DNA of 64,000 nt. Origin: Rhodococcus rhodochrous (GTDB taxonomy: Bacteria > Actinomycetota > Actinomycetes > Mycobacteriales > Mycobacteriaceae). The stretch is from positions 4,641,444 to 4,705,443 of the forward strand of contig NZ_LT906450.1 of NCBI RefSeq assembly GCF_900187265.1, read 5' to 3'. The translations under genes and the position numbers were made by a program. Below, piece by piece: positions 8,028 through 15,865 of the stretch (the stretch's first letter is position 1; every line of letters starts with the position of its first letter). The notes beneath the pieces are model-generated. The model was not told where the DNA came from and ran no database searches. It worked only from the letters and a program-made list of their open reading frames with translations.

Positions 8028-8951
8028 ATGGCAATCGAGACCGCACAGTTCGCCGTCGACCGTCCGGGTCGTTTCATGGGCGTCGGCATCGAGGTCGCCG
8101 ACGACGCGTCGGTCTCGGTCACCCAGTCCGTCGGATCGCACCTGTTCGACCACCGCGGGCAGACCACGCTCGCCTCCATCGGCGTCTTCACCGACGTCGC
8201 CGCGGGCGCACCCGCCGGCATCGCGCGGTTCGCGGAGACCGGTGAGCGACCGCAGAGCGTGTTGTCGCACGTGACGGCGACGCTCGCCCACCCCTTCCCC
8301 ATCTCGGGGACCCTCGTCGGTCACGGCAGCAGCCTGTTCTTCGACGAGTCCACCGCCGTGTCGGGCACCGACGTGCGCGACGAGCAGGGTGCTCTCGTCG
8401 CGCACCTGGTCGGCCGATCCATCGTCGTCGGGCGTACGCCGATGGATCTCGGCACGGAAGAACCGGAGACCGCACCTGAGCGGGACGATCCGGAACCGTG
8501 GTCGGATGCGGCGATCCTGGCCGAACTGCCCGGCCTCGACATCGTCACGGGCATCTCCACCGGAACTCTTCCGCGGGGACCGCTCGCCGGTCTGCTCGGA
8601 CTCGAGGTGACGGCCGCCGAGCGCGGCGTCGTGCAGGCCCGTCTGTCGCCGCGCGAGTGGATGGCCAACGTGATCGGTTCGGTGCAAGGCGGTGTGCTCG
8701 TGTCGATGGCGGAGGCCGTCACCGGCCTGGCCGCGCAGACGCTGACCGGCATCGATCAGGACTACCGCGTGCTGGAGATCGGTCTCGATTACCTCCGCTC
8801 CCCGGCAGTCCCCGGGCCGGTCATCGAACTGCGGTCCGAAGCGGTGCGGGCCGGACGGCGACTCGCGTCCTTCGAGACGACGCTGTGCGCCGCCGACGGC
8901 ACCGTCTACGTGCGCGCTCACGCCAACGTCCGGTTGCTCCCCCGCACGTAG
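8028..8951 (+). CDS. Double-hotdog PaaI-type thioesterase family protein
   Basis: A 307-residue protein made of two hotdog units of about 130-140 residues each. The second, from about residue 165, is a typical PaaI-type unit (WMANVIGSVQGGVLVSMAEA with the helix-initiating GG, and RVLEIGLDYLRSPAVPGP). The first is more diverged (SVGSHLFDHRGQTTLASIGV). Tandem hotdog proteins act on acyl-CoA thioesters; hydrolysis of acyl- or aroyl-CoA to release CoA is the likely reaction. It stands alone between the repeat array and the convergent hydrolase gene. The catalytic Asp/Glu of each half cannot be assigned with confidence. Confidence 0.75.
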   Translation: MAIETAQFAVDRPGRFMGVGIEVADDASVSVTQSVGSHLFDHRGQTTLASIGVFTDVAAGAPAGIARFAETGERPQSVLSHVTATLAHPFPISGTLVGHGSSLFFDESTAVSGTDVRDEQGALVAHLVGRSIVVGRTPMDLGTEEPETAPERDDPEPWSDAAILAELPGLDIVTGISTGTLPRGPLAGLLGLEVTAAERGVVQARLSPREWMANVIGSVQGGVLVSMAEAVTGLAAQTLTGIDQDYRVLEIGLDYLRSPAVPGPVIELRSEAVRAGRRLASFETTLCAADGTVYVRAHANVRLLPRT

Positions 8952-8988
8952 TGGAATCGGACGTGTCGGCCGGGGAGGCAGCGTCCGA

Positions 8989-10194
8989 TCATCCCGCTCG
9001 GCGCGCGGCCGTCACCGCCGCCGCGCCGAGTCTCGGGAACCGGCCGTCGGAGATCGTGGTGAAGGTGTTGCCCATGCGGTTGGTGACGAACGCGACCGAC
9101 AGCCCGGTCTCCGGGTCGGCGAACGCTCCCGAGCCGCCGAACCCGTAGTGCCCGACCGACCGCAGCGGTTGCTGCCGCAGGGCGACCCAACCCGGGTGGT
9201 AGCCCAGCCGCCAGTTGGGCCGGATACCGAGGACGTAGTCGCGTCGCCGGGTCTGCACTTCGAGCAACTGGTCGACGGTGTCCTCCTTCAACAGGCGGGC
9301 ACCGTCGATCGCTCCGCCGTTCGCGATCGCCGCATACATGCGGGCCAGGGCCCGCGCGGTGAACACACCGTTCCATCCCGGCATGACGGCGTCGTGCGCG
9401 GACGGACTGCGCATCAGCTCGTCGAAGCCCTCCGCCATGCCCGCCTCGGCGAGACCCCGCACCCCCGGCGCGCGCGACAGCACCGCCGACGCCGTCGTCC
9501 ACGGCGCCGGCAGGAAGTTGACCTTGGGGAACACTCGGGCGATGCGGTGCCGTTGGTCCTCGGGCACGTGGTACCAGAACTCGTCCGTGCCGAGCGGCTC
9601 GGCGATCTCGGTGCGCACGAGTTCCTGGAAGGGCACCCCGGTCACGCGCGATGCGACCTCGGCGACGAGGTTGCCGTAGGTGACGGCGTGATAACCCGGC
9701 CCGTGGAAACGTCGTGGATCGGGTGGGGAGGCAGCGAGCGCGGCGGCCACCGCCTCGGAATCGAGCAGTCCTTCCCTGCCAGGCACGAGACCGCGGGACC
9801 TGTGCAGTCCGGCGCGATGCGACATGAGCTGTCGCAGGGTGATCGTCTCCTTGCCGGCCGCGGCGAATTCCGGCCAGTACTCGGCCACGGCTGCGTCGTA
9901 GTCGAGCAGGCCACGCTCGGCGAGGCGGTGCACCACCGTGCTGGCCACCCCCTTGCCGGTGGAGAACGACAGCACCACGGTGTCGCGACTCCACCGCTTG
10001 TCGCGTGCGGCCCAACCCGCCCAGATGTCGAGGACGGGTTCGCCGTGCAGGTAGCAGGCGAGAGCGCCGCCGCCCTGGCTCGGCTTGTAGAACATCCGGA
10101 AGAACAGATCCGCGACAGGCATGAAGCGGGGATCGACCAGCATCTGTGTGGACGGGGTCGCCGCGGGCGGCTCCGTCGTGGAACCTTCGGTCAT
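8989..10194 (-). CDS. Beta-lactamase-fold serine hydrolase (class C / family VIII esterase type)
   Basis: A 401-residue serine hydrolase of the beta-lactamase fold without a signal peptide. The nucleophile motif SxxK is present as SFSTGK, the YxN motif as TYGNL and the third motif as HYGFGG. Actinobacterial members are often named EstB-like esterases or lipolytic enzymes such as the Lip proteins of mycobacteria, not true beta-lactamases. The ATG at 10194 is chosen because homology starts there; no strong ribosome binding site precedes it, so the transcript may be leaderless. It is divergent from the metallopeptidase gene at 10307. Confidence 0.85.
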   Translation of the reverse strand: MTEGSTTEPPAATPSTQMLVDPRFMPVADLFFRMFYKPSQGGGALACYLHGEPVLDIWAGWAARDKRWSRDTVVLSFSTGKGVASTVVHRLAERGLLDYDAAVAEYWPEFAAAGKETITLRQLMSHRAGLHRSRGLVPGREGLLDSEAVAAALAASPPDPRRFHGPGYHAVTYGNLVAEVASRVTGVPFQELVRTEIAEPLGTDEFWYHVPEDQRHRIARVFPKVNFLPAPWTTASAVLSRAPGVRGLAEAGMAEGFDELMRSPSAHDAVMPGWNGVFTARALARMYAAIANGGAIDGARLLKEDTVDQLLEVQTRRRDYVLGIRPNWRLGYHPGWVALRQQPLRSVGHYGFGGSGAFADPETGLSVAFVTNRMGNTFTTISDGRFPRLGAAAVTAARRAG

Positions 10195-10306
10195 GAGGGC
10201 GATGTTAGGAGTATGTAAACGCTCCCGAGGGTGTTCTCCCACTTCCGCGGCGGTCCGGTCCGCGGGTGACTGCACGACCTGCCCATCCGGTGTAAGGATG
10301 GGGAGC

Positions 10307-12277
10307 ATGACCCTCGCGCAGAACTCGGAGATTCGCTCCGGCATCGATCTCGGACACGTCGACGAACGGGTCCGCCCCCAGGACGACCTCTTCGAACACG
10401 TGAACGGCCGATGGCTCGCCGAACACGAGATCCCCGCCGACCGCGCGCTCGACGGAGCCTTCCGCACGCTCGCCGACAAGGCCGAGGTCGACGTGCGGAC
10501 CATCATCGAAGAGGCCGCGGCGTCCGGCGCCGAGCCGGGCACCGACGCCCAGAAGATCGGCGACCTGTACACCTCGTTCATGGACACCGCGACGATCGAG
10601 GCCGCCGGTCTCGATCCGATCCGCGAGGAACTCCGGGCGGTCTCCGGCGCTGCCGACCGCGCCGCGCTCGCGGCAGTACTGGGCGGGTTGCAGCGCGCCG
10701 GCGTGACGGGTGCGCTTGCGCACTACGTCGACACCGATTCGAAGAACTCCGAGCGGTACCTGATGCACGTCTCGCAGGGCGGTCTCGGGCTGCCCGACGA
10801 GTCGTACTATCGCGAGGACCGTTACGCCGAGATCCGCGACCGGTACACCGCCCACATCGGCCGCATGTTCGCCCTCGCCGACCTGCCCTACGACGCGGCG
10901 AAGGTGGTCGCGCTCGAGACGAAGCTGGCCGCCGGGCACTGGGACGTCGTCAAGCGTCGCGACGCCGACCTGAGTTACAACCTGCTCACCCTCGACTCGC
11001 TGCTCACCGATCTCCCGCAGTTCGACTGGACGGGATGGATCACCGCGACCGGCGCGACCACCGACCAGTGGGCCGAGATCGTCGTCCGTCAGCCGAGCTT
11101 CCTCGAGGTGTTCACCGCGCTGTGGGCCGACGAGGACCTCGACGACTGGAAGGCCTGGGCGGTGTGGCGGGTGCTGCGCGCGCGGGCTCCGTACCTGTCC
11201 GAGGCGTTCGTCGACGAGAACTTCGCGTTCTACGGCCGCACGCTCACCGGTACGCAGGAGATCCGCGACCGCTGGAAGCGCGGCGTGTCGCTCGTGCAGG
11301 ACCTGCTCGGCGAGGCCGTCGGCAAGCTCTACGTCGAACGGCACTTCCCCGCCGAGGCGAAGACGCGCATGCAGGTGCTCGTCGACAACCTCACCGAGGC
11401 GTACCGGCAGTCCATCACCGACCTCGAATGGATGAGCCCGGCCACGCGCGAGGCCGCGCTGCGCAAGCTCGAGAAGTTCACGCCCAAGGTCGGCTATCCC
11501 GATACCTGGCGCGACTACTCCGCTGTGACGATCACCCCGGACGACGTGGTGGGCAACTACCGCAGCGGGTACGCCGCGGAATACGACCGCGATCTCGGCA
11601 AGCTCGGTGGTCCGGTCGATCGCGGCGAGTGGTTCATGACCCCGCAGACGGTCAACGCCTACTACAACCCGGGGATGAACGAGATCGTCTTCCCCGCCGC
11701 GATTCTCCAGCCCCCGTTCTTCGACCTGCACGCCGACGACGCCGCGAACTACGGCGGCATCGGCGCGGTCATCGGCCACGAGATCGGGCACGGCTTCGAC
11801 GACCAGGGCGCGAAGTACGACGGCGACGGCAATCTGGAGAACTGGTGGACCGATTCGGACCGCGAAGAGTTCGGTAAGCGCACCGCCGCCCTCATCGCGC
11901 AGTACGACGAGTTCGAGCCGAAAGCCCTTCCCGGACAACGCGTGAACGGCAGCTTCACGATCGGCGAGAACATCGGTGACCTCGGCGGCCTGTCGATCGC
12001 GTTGAAGGCCTACGAGATCGCGCTCGACGGCAAGCCCGCGCCCGTCATCGACGGCCTGACCGGGCTGCAGCGCGTGTTCTTCGGATGGGCGCAGGTGTGG
12101 CGTACGAAGGTTCGCGACGAGGAGGCGTCACGCCGTCTCGCCGTCGACCCGCACTCGCCGCCGGAGTTCCGCTGCAACGGCGTGATCCGCAACATCGACG
12201 CGTTCTACGACGCGTTCGAGGTCAGCGAAGGTGACGGGCTGTATCTCGATCCTTCGGAGCGCGTGCGCATCTGGTAG
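10307..12277 (+). CDS. M13-family zinc metallopeptidase (neprilysin/PepO/Zmp1 type)
   Basis: A 656-residue M13 endopeptidase of normal family length. The N-terminal all-helical domain starts PQDDLFEHVNGRWLAEHEIP. The catalytic domain has NAYYNPGMNEIVFPAAILQP, zinc ligands in GHEIGHGFDD (His491, Glu492, His495) and the third ligand in ENIGDLGGL (Glu554, with Asp558), and ends with the usual CNGVIRN and W. No signal peptide is present; mycobacterial Zmp1 likewise lacks a classical one. It hydrolyses peptides. The ATG at 10307 follows GGGGAGC. A perfect hairpin terminator lies 12 bp after the stop. Confidence 0.94.
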   Translation: MTLAQNSEIRSGIDLGHVDERVRPQDDLFEHVNGRWLAEHEIPADRALDGAFRTLADKAEVDVRTIIEEAAASGAEPGTDAQKIGDLYTSFMDTATIEAAGLDPIREELRAVSGAADRAALAAVLGGLQRAGVTGALAHYVDTDSKNSERYLMHVSQGGLGLPDESYYREDRYAEIRDRYTAHIGRMFALADLPYDAAKVVALETKLAAGHWDVVKRRDADLSYNLLTLDSLLTDLPQFDWTGWITATGATTDQWAEIVVRQPSFLEVFTALWADEDLDDWKAWAVWRVLRARAPYLSEAFVDENFAFYGRTLTGTQEIRDRWKRGVSLVQDLLGEAVGKLYVERHFPAEAKTRMQVLVDNLTEAYRQSITDLEWMSPATREAALRKLEKFTPKVGYPDTWRDYSAVTITPDDVVGNYRSGYAAEYDRDLGKLGGPVDRGEWFMTPQTVNAYYNPGMNEIVFPAAILQPPFFDLHADDAANYGGIGAVIGHEIGHGFDDQGAKYDGDGNLENWWTDSDREEFGKRTAALIAQYDEFEPKALPGQRVNGSFTIGENIGDLGGLSIALKAYEIALDGKPAPVIDGLTGLQRVFFGWAQVWRTKVRDEEASRRLAVDPHSPPEFRCNGVIRNIDAFYDAFEVSEGDGLYLDPSERVRIW

Positions 12278-12288
12278 CTCCACGCACG

Positions 12289-12324
12289 ACACTGCCCCGA
12301 CGCGGAATGCGTCGGGGCAGTGTT
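12289..12324. terminator. Strong bidirectional hairpin terminator
   Basis: A perfect 15-bp inverted repeat (12289-12303 and 12309-12323) with a GGAAT loop lies between the convergent metallopeptidase (ends 12277) and M23 peptidase (ends 12363) genes. There is only a short T-run after the stem, as is usual in actinobacteria. It should stop transcription from both sides. Confidence 0.88.
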
Positions 12325-12362
12325 CGTTCTCAGGTTTCGTTCTCGGGCTGCCGCCTACCGGA

Positions 12363-13163
12363 TCAGCCGAGGTGCGAGCTCGGCACCGGAACGCCGCGCG
12401 CGTGGAACCACGGGATGGGGTCGACCTTGGCGCCGCCCGGCTGCCACACCTCGTAGTGCAGGTGCGGTCCGGTGGACTGGCCGCGGTTGCCCATCGTGGC
12501 GATCTGCTCGCCGGCGCGGACGTGCTGGCCGACCGAGACGAGGGACCGGTCGATGTGGCCGTAGACGCCGGTCGTGCCGTCGTCCTGCGCGATGCGCACC
12601 CACAGGCCGAAGCCCGAGGCCGGACCGGAGTCGATCACGACACCGTCGGTGACGGAGACGATGGGTGTGCCGATCGAGTTGGCGATGTCGACACCGTTGT
12701 GGTTGGTGCCCCAGCGCGGGCCGAAGCCCGAGGTCAGCGTTCCCGCAGCGGGGAAGGCGAGTGCGGGACGACGCGCGGCCTCCTCGCGAGCGGCCTGCTC
12801 GGCGGCCTCGCGAGCGATCCGCTCGGCCTCGGCACGCTGCGCCGCCTCCTGGGCAGCGATCGCCTCGGCGACACGCTGCGCTTCCCGCTCGGCGGCGCGG
12901 TTCAGCTTCTCGGTGTAGTGCGATGCGTCGACACCGACGACCTTCAGCACCTGGGGTGCGGTCGAGAGGTTCTCCCCGGCGCCGGTCCAGGCGGTGGCGG
13001 ACTCGACGCGGACCCGGTCGCCTGCGGCGTTCGCGACCGTCGTTCCGCCGACGGTGACGGCGCTCGCGAGGACCGCGACTGCCATCCACCTGCCGGCACG
13101 GGTTGCGCGCCGTCGCAGATCGGTGGCTTCTCGGGTGGGGGTGGATTCAGGATTTCGGATCAC
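12363..13163 (-). CDS. Secreted M23 (LytM) peptidoglycan peptidase
   Basis: A 266-residue exported protein. An Arg-rich start is followed by a signal peptide (WMAVAVLASAVTVGGTTVAN ending ANAA, about 26-47). An Ala/Glu/Arg coiled coil comes next (about 88-132, for example AERIAREAAEQAAREEAARR), then an M23 domain (about 135-255) with the zinc ligands in NHNGVDIA and HLHYE. It should cleave peptide cross-bridges in the wall, or act as an activator if inactive; the metal residues look intact. It begins with GTG, preceded by AGAGGAAA. A GTAAC-N6-GTCAC direct repeat lies 28-43 nt upstream of the start, possibly an MtrA site. Confidence 0.9.
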   Translation of the reverse strand: MIRNPESTPTREATDLRRRATRAGRWMAVAVLASAVTVGGTTVANAAGDRVRVESATAWTGAGENLSTAPQVLKVVGVDASHYTEKLNRAAEREAQRVAEAIAAQEAAQRAEAERIAREAAEQAAREEAARRPALAFPAAGTLTSGFGPRWGTNHNGVDIANSIGTPIVSVTDGVVIDSGPASGFGLWVRIAQDDGTTGVYGHIDRSLVSVGQHVRAGEQIATMGNRGQSTGPHLHYEVWQPGGAKVDPIPWFHARGVPVPSSHLG

Positions 13164-13190
13164 AGCAGTTTCCTCTAGGACAGGCCCTGG

Positions 13191-13206
13191 GTAACGAAAG
13201 GGTCAC
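13191..13206. promoter_or_regulatory. Possible MtrA-type direct repeat upstream of the M23 peptidase gene
   Basis: GTAAC at 13191-13195 and GTCAC at 13202-13206 are separated by six bases. Direct GTnAC repeats with this spacing resemble sites of the MtrAB two-component system, which controls cell-wall peptidase genes in related actinobacteria. The assignment is by resemblance only. Confidence 0.3.
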
Positions 13207-13375
13207 GATTCCATCACAGAGTACTTCGACCTTTGACGAACTCAGCGTGTCGCCTTGACTCCAAACCGACCGGTATCGGACAAAAGGCGCCCGATTTGCC
13301 CCACTCGATTCACATCGACACCATCGACCTCACGCGTCGGACGCAAAACCGGGGTAAACAGTGAGTGACGTCACG

Positions 13376-13407
13376 CCATCGGATAACGGGGAAACGGTTT
13401 CCGATGG
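13376..13407 (-). terminator. Probable terminator of the lone P450 gene
   Basis: An inverted repeat, CCATCGGA (13376-13383) with TCCGATGG (13400-13407), is extended inward by AAC/GTT with one bulged base. It sits about 26 bp past the P450 stop. The surrounding 13164-13432 gap also holds a GTGACGTCAC palindrome (13365-13374) and the promoter region of the M23 gene; no gene is seen there. Confidence 0.55.
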
Positions 13408-13432
13408 GGTAAAGAGGCCGTTCCGGGCAGTC

Positions 13433-14767
13433 CTACCGCACCGCGAAACGCAGCCCGAAATTGTCGAACGTCGCGGGCAGCGGACGCGCCGGATCCGGCT
13501 TCACATCCGACACCACGGTGAACTCGGTGGAGCGGAGCAGAGTCGCGAGGAAAGTGCTCGCTGCGAACAGCACGATGCTGCGCCCGGGGCACACCGTCGG
13601 CCCGGCACTGAACGGCACGAGCGCGGGATGCCGCTCGGCGCGGCCGTCGAGCCAGATCTCGGGTTCGAAGGTGTCGGCGAACGGCAGGTCGTCGGCGCGG
13701 TGGAAGGCCGACGACAGGATCACGAAGCCCGTACCGGCGGGAATCGTCGAGGTGCCACCCGCACCGTCGCTCCACGTGGTCTCCTCCACGGAATCCCGGA
13801 GGATCACGGGAGTGGTCGGCCACAGCCGGGTCGTGTCCAGCACGCAGGCGCGCAGGTACTCGTAGACCTGCGGTGTCCCGGCTTCGGTCCCCGACAGTTC
13901 CGACTCGACACGCAGACGCTGCTCGGAATGGGTCGACAACACCGCCAGGGTTCGGGCACTGACCATGCCTGCGGCGTCGAAGGCGAACAACCAGTGCGGC
14001 ATCTGCCCGATCGGGTCGACGGACGCCGGCGCCGCGAGATCCCGGACCACCCCGGCCAGACTCTCGGACGGAGCCGCCGTGACATGACGGTGCAGGTTCT
14101 GGGTGAACCGATCGCGCAGACGGTGCCGGAGCGGATGCGCGAACGACCAGTTCCCGTTCGAGCGCAACGTCCACAGCTGGTCGGTGATGCTCTCGTCGTC
14201 GCGGGCCGCGTCGCCGAACGCGAGTCGACGGACGAGCCGCCACCAGGTCTTCACGAAGTCGGGAGCGTCGAGTTCACCGCGAGATTTCGCATGCTCGAGC
14301 AGGTCCTGCGCCTCCTGCTCGATCACGGGGACCCACTCGGCCGCGAGACGGTGCAGGGCATGTTCCGGTTCGAGGACCGACTCGTTGAACGCGCGTCGCT
14401 GGGCGCGGATGTCCCCTCGGGAGATGAGCACACCGTTGGGCTGGAACGGGCTCAGTGCGGCCACCTTCTCCTTGTTGGCCGCAGTGAACGATGCCGTATC
14501 GGTGCGCAGGATCCGGTTCACGTCCTCCGGCGTCAGGACGATCGCGAGGGTGCGGCCGGGGATCGGCACGACCACGGGCCCGTCACCGTGCCGCTTGCGC
14601 AGATCGGCGACCAGGCGGACCACACCGGCATCGGACTGGTTCTTCTCGAGCAGTTTCATCGCCCAACGCCGACGAGCGATCGGTCCCACCGCCACGAACG
14701 GCACGGCCACCTGCCCGAGGAGTCGAGCGGCGTCGGTGGGCGAAACGGTCGCGGTCGATGCAGGCAC
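13433..14767 (-). CDS. Cytochrome P450 (stand-alone)
   Basis: A 444-residue P450. Helix I is seen as FAFDAAGMVSART, the K-helix ExxR as EYLRACVLDTTRLWP, and the heme-ligand loop as PFSAGPTVCPGRSIVLF with Cys393. The usual Arg or His two residues before the Cys is Thr here, and the acid/alcohol pair of helix I is not classical. Substrate or redox partner use may therefore be atypical. It begins with GTG after a GGGAG site. No ferredoxin or reductase gene is next to it. The 14768-14992 stretch upstream shows nothing except the presumed promoter. Confidence 0.88.
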   Translation of the reverse strand: MPASTATVSPTDAARLLGQVAVPFVAVGPIARRRWAMKLLEKNQSDAGVVRLVADLRKRHGDGPVVVPIPGRTLAIVLTPEDVNRILRTDTASFTAANKEKVAALSPFQPNGVLISRGDIRAQRRAFNESVLEPEHALHRLAAEWVPVIEQEAQDLLEHAKSRGELDAPDFVKTWWRLVRRLAFGDAARDDESITDQLWTLRSNGNWSFAHPLRHRLRDRFTQNLHRHVTAAPSESLAGVVRDLAAPASVDPIGQMPHWLFAFDAAGMVSARTLAVLSTHSEQRLRVESELSGTEAGTPQVYEYLRACVLDTTRLWPTTPVILRDSVEETTWSDGAGGTSTIPAGTGFVILSSAFHRADDLPFADTFEPEIWLDGRAERHPALVPFSAGPTVCPGRSIVLFAASTFLATLLRSTEFTVVSDVKPDPARPLPATFDNFGLRFAVR

Positions 14768-14992
14768 AGGTGCTCCCGGCGTCGGAGGGGACAGGACCTA
14801 TGAAGGCTTCCCGTCGGGAGCACATCCAAACGTCCGTCCGGACCCGCAGGGGGAGATCACCGCAACCCTGGAACGAGCAGGCGTGCACGGTCCGCGGACA
14901 GAAGCACGCCTTCGGACGGCATGCAACTGTCTTCAGGGCGCGCAAACGTTCGGCGCTGCAGTGACAACTACCCGCCCTGGTTTCCCTGTGCC

Positions 14993-15730
14993 CTATTTTC
15001 CGCGCGCCTGCTTGCCGCGCGAGAGCACCCTGTCGGCCGCTTCCCAGTGCGCATCGCCGATCCACAACCGCGCGAACGCGTCGACCGCTTCCTCCGGACT
15101 CGCGCCGTTCACGACACGCTTGATGGACGCGGAGGACGGATTGGCGAGGGCGCGGCCGAGGGCGCGCCACCCTTCCTCGAAGGTCTCCCGCGGGATCAAC
15201 TTGTCGACGAGGCCGATGCGTTCGGCCTCCTCGGCCCGCAGGATGTCGCCGGTCCCGGCGAGCATGAGGGCACGCCCGCGCCCGATCAGCGACGCCAGCC
15301 GTTCGGCACCGCCCCAGGCGGGCATGATCGCCAGCGACACCTGGTTGAAGCCGATCTTGATGTCGTCCGCGGCGATGCGGATGTCGGCGGCGACGGCCAC
15401 CTCGGCACCACCGCCGAGTGCGTGACCGTTGAGCGCGGCGACGACGGGCGCCGGGAAGCCGGCGATCCGGTCGCACACGGCGCGCATCTGCCGGGCCATG
15501 TCGGCGGCCTGCTCGTGGGTGCGGAGCTCGGCGAGTTCCTTCAGATCGCCACCGGAGACGAAGGCGCGGTCGCCACCACCGCGGATCACCAGGGCACGTG
15601 CCTGCGCCTGCTCGGCCTCGTCGAGCACCTTCTCGAGCTGGTCCATCGTCTCGGGGGCGATGGCGTTGCGCGCGTGCGGGCGATCGATGGTGACGACGGC
15701 GAGTCCGTCGTCGAGCTCCAGCTCCACCAT
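14993..15730 (-). CDS. Enoyl-CoA hydratase/isomerase (crotonase) family protein
   Basis: A 245-residue crotonase beginning MVELELDDGLAVVTIDRPHA after a GGAGAG site. The oxyanion loops AFVSGGDLKEL and GHALGGGAEVAVAAD are intact. The region where hydratases carry glutamates reads FNQVSLAIMPAWGGAERL and GRALMLAGTGD, so the usual pair of catalytic glutamates is not obvious; isomerase, hydrolase or lyase chemistry is possible. It is transcribed away from the acyl-CoA synthetase gene at 15866, and the 135-bp gap contains AT-rich AGAAT/ATTCT repeats shared with other promoters of the region. Confidence 0.86.
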   Translation of the reverse strand: MVELELDDGLAVVTIDRPHARNAIAPETMDQLEKVLDEAEQAQARALVIRGGGDRAFVSGGDLKELAELRTHEQAADMARQMRAVCDRIAGFPAPVVAALNGHALGGGAEVAVAADIRIAADDIKIGFNQVSLAIMPAWGGAERLASLIGRGRALMLAGTGDILRAEEAERIGLVDKLIPRETFEEGWRALGRALANPSSASIKRVVNGASPEEAVDAFARLWIGDAHWEAADRVLSRGKQARGK

Positions 15731-15756
15731 GGTCTGCTCTCCGAACTGATATTGGA

Positions 15757-15784
15757 ATTCTACTTTTCGGAGAATAGCATCTCC
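15757..15784. promoter_or_regulatory. Regulatory box in the divergent crotonase / acyl-CoA synthetase promoter
   Basis: GAGAATAGCATCTCC at 15770-15784 matches the ideal palindrome GAGAATAGTATTCTC (found at 17406) at 11 of 15 positions. It overlaps a second inverted repeat, ATTCT (15757-15761) with AGAAT (15771-15775). A TAGCAT that could serve as a -10 element lies inside the box. The acyl-CoA synthetase start is 89 nt from its centre and the crotonase start 47 nt on the other side, so spacing differs from the other four boxes. Confidence 0.5.
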
Positions 15785-15865
15785 ACAACCGGCCAAGGCC
15801 GGTCTGCACCGGTCGCGCCGCGACGAACGGCGGCGTGACGCCACCCCCGACACTGGAGCTTTCAG

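Noticed and set aside
8989..10587. Extending the beta-lactamase-fold hydrolase to a start at 10587
   Set aside because: The extra 130 residues are antisense to the metallopeptidase N-terminus and show no signal peptide or domain.
13365..13374. GTGACGTCAC palindrome as a specific operator
   Set aside because: It is short, lies next to a terminator-like hairpin and has no second copy in a matching position, so it is only mentioned with the gap.
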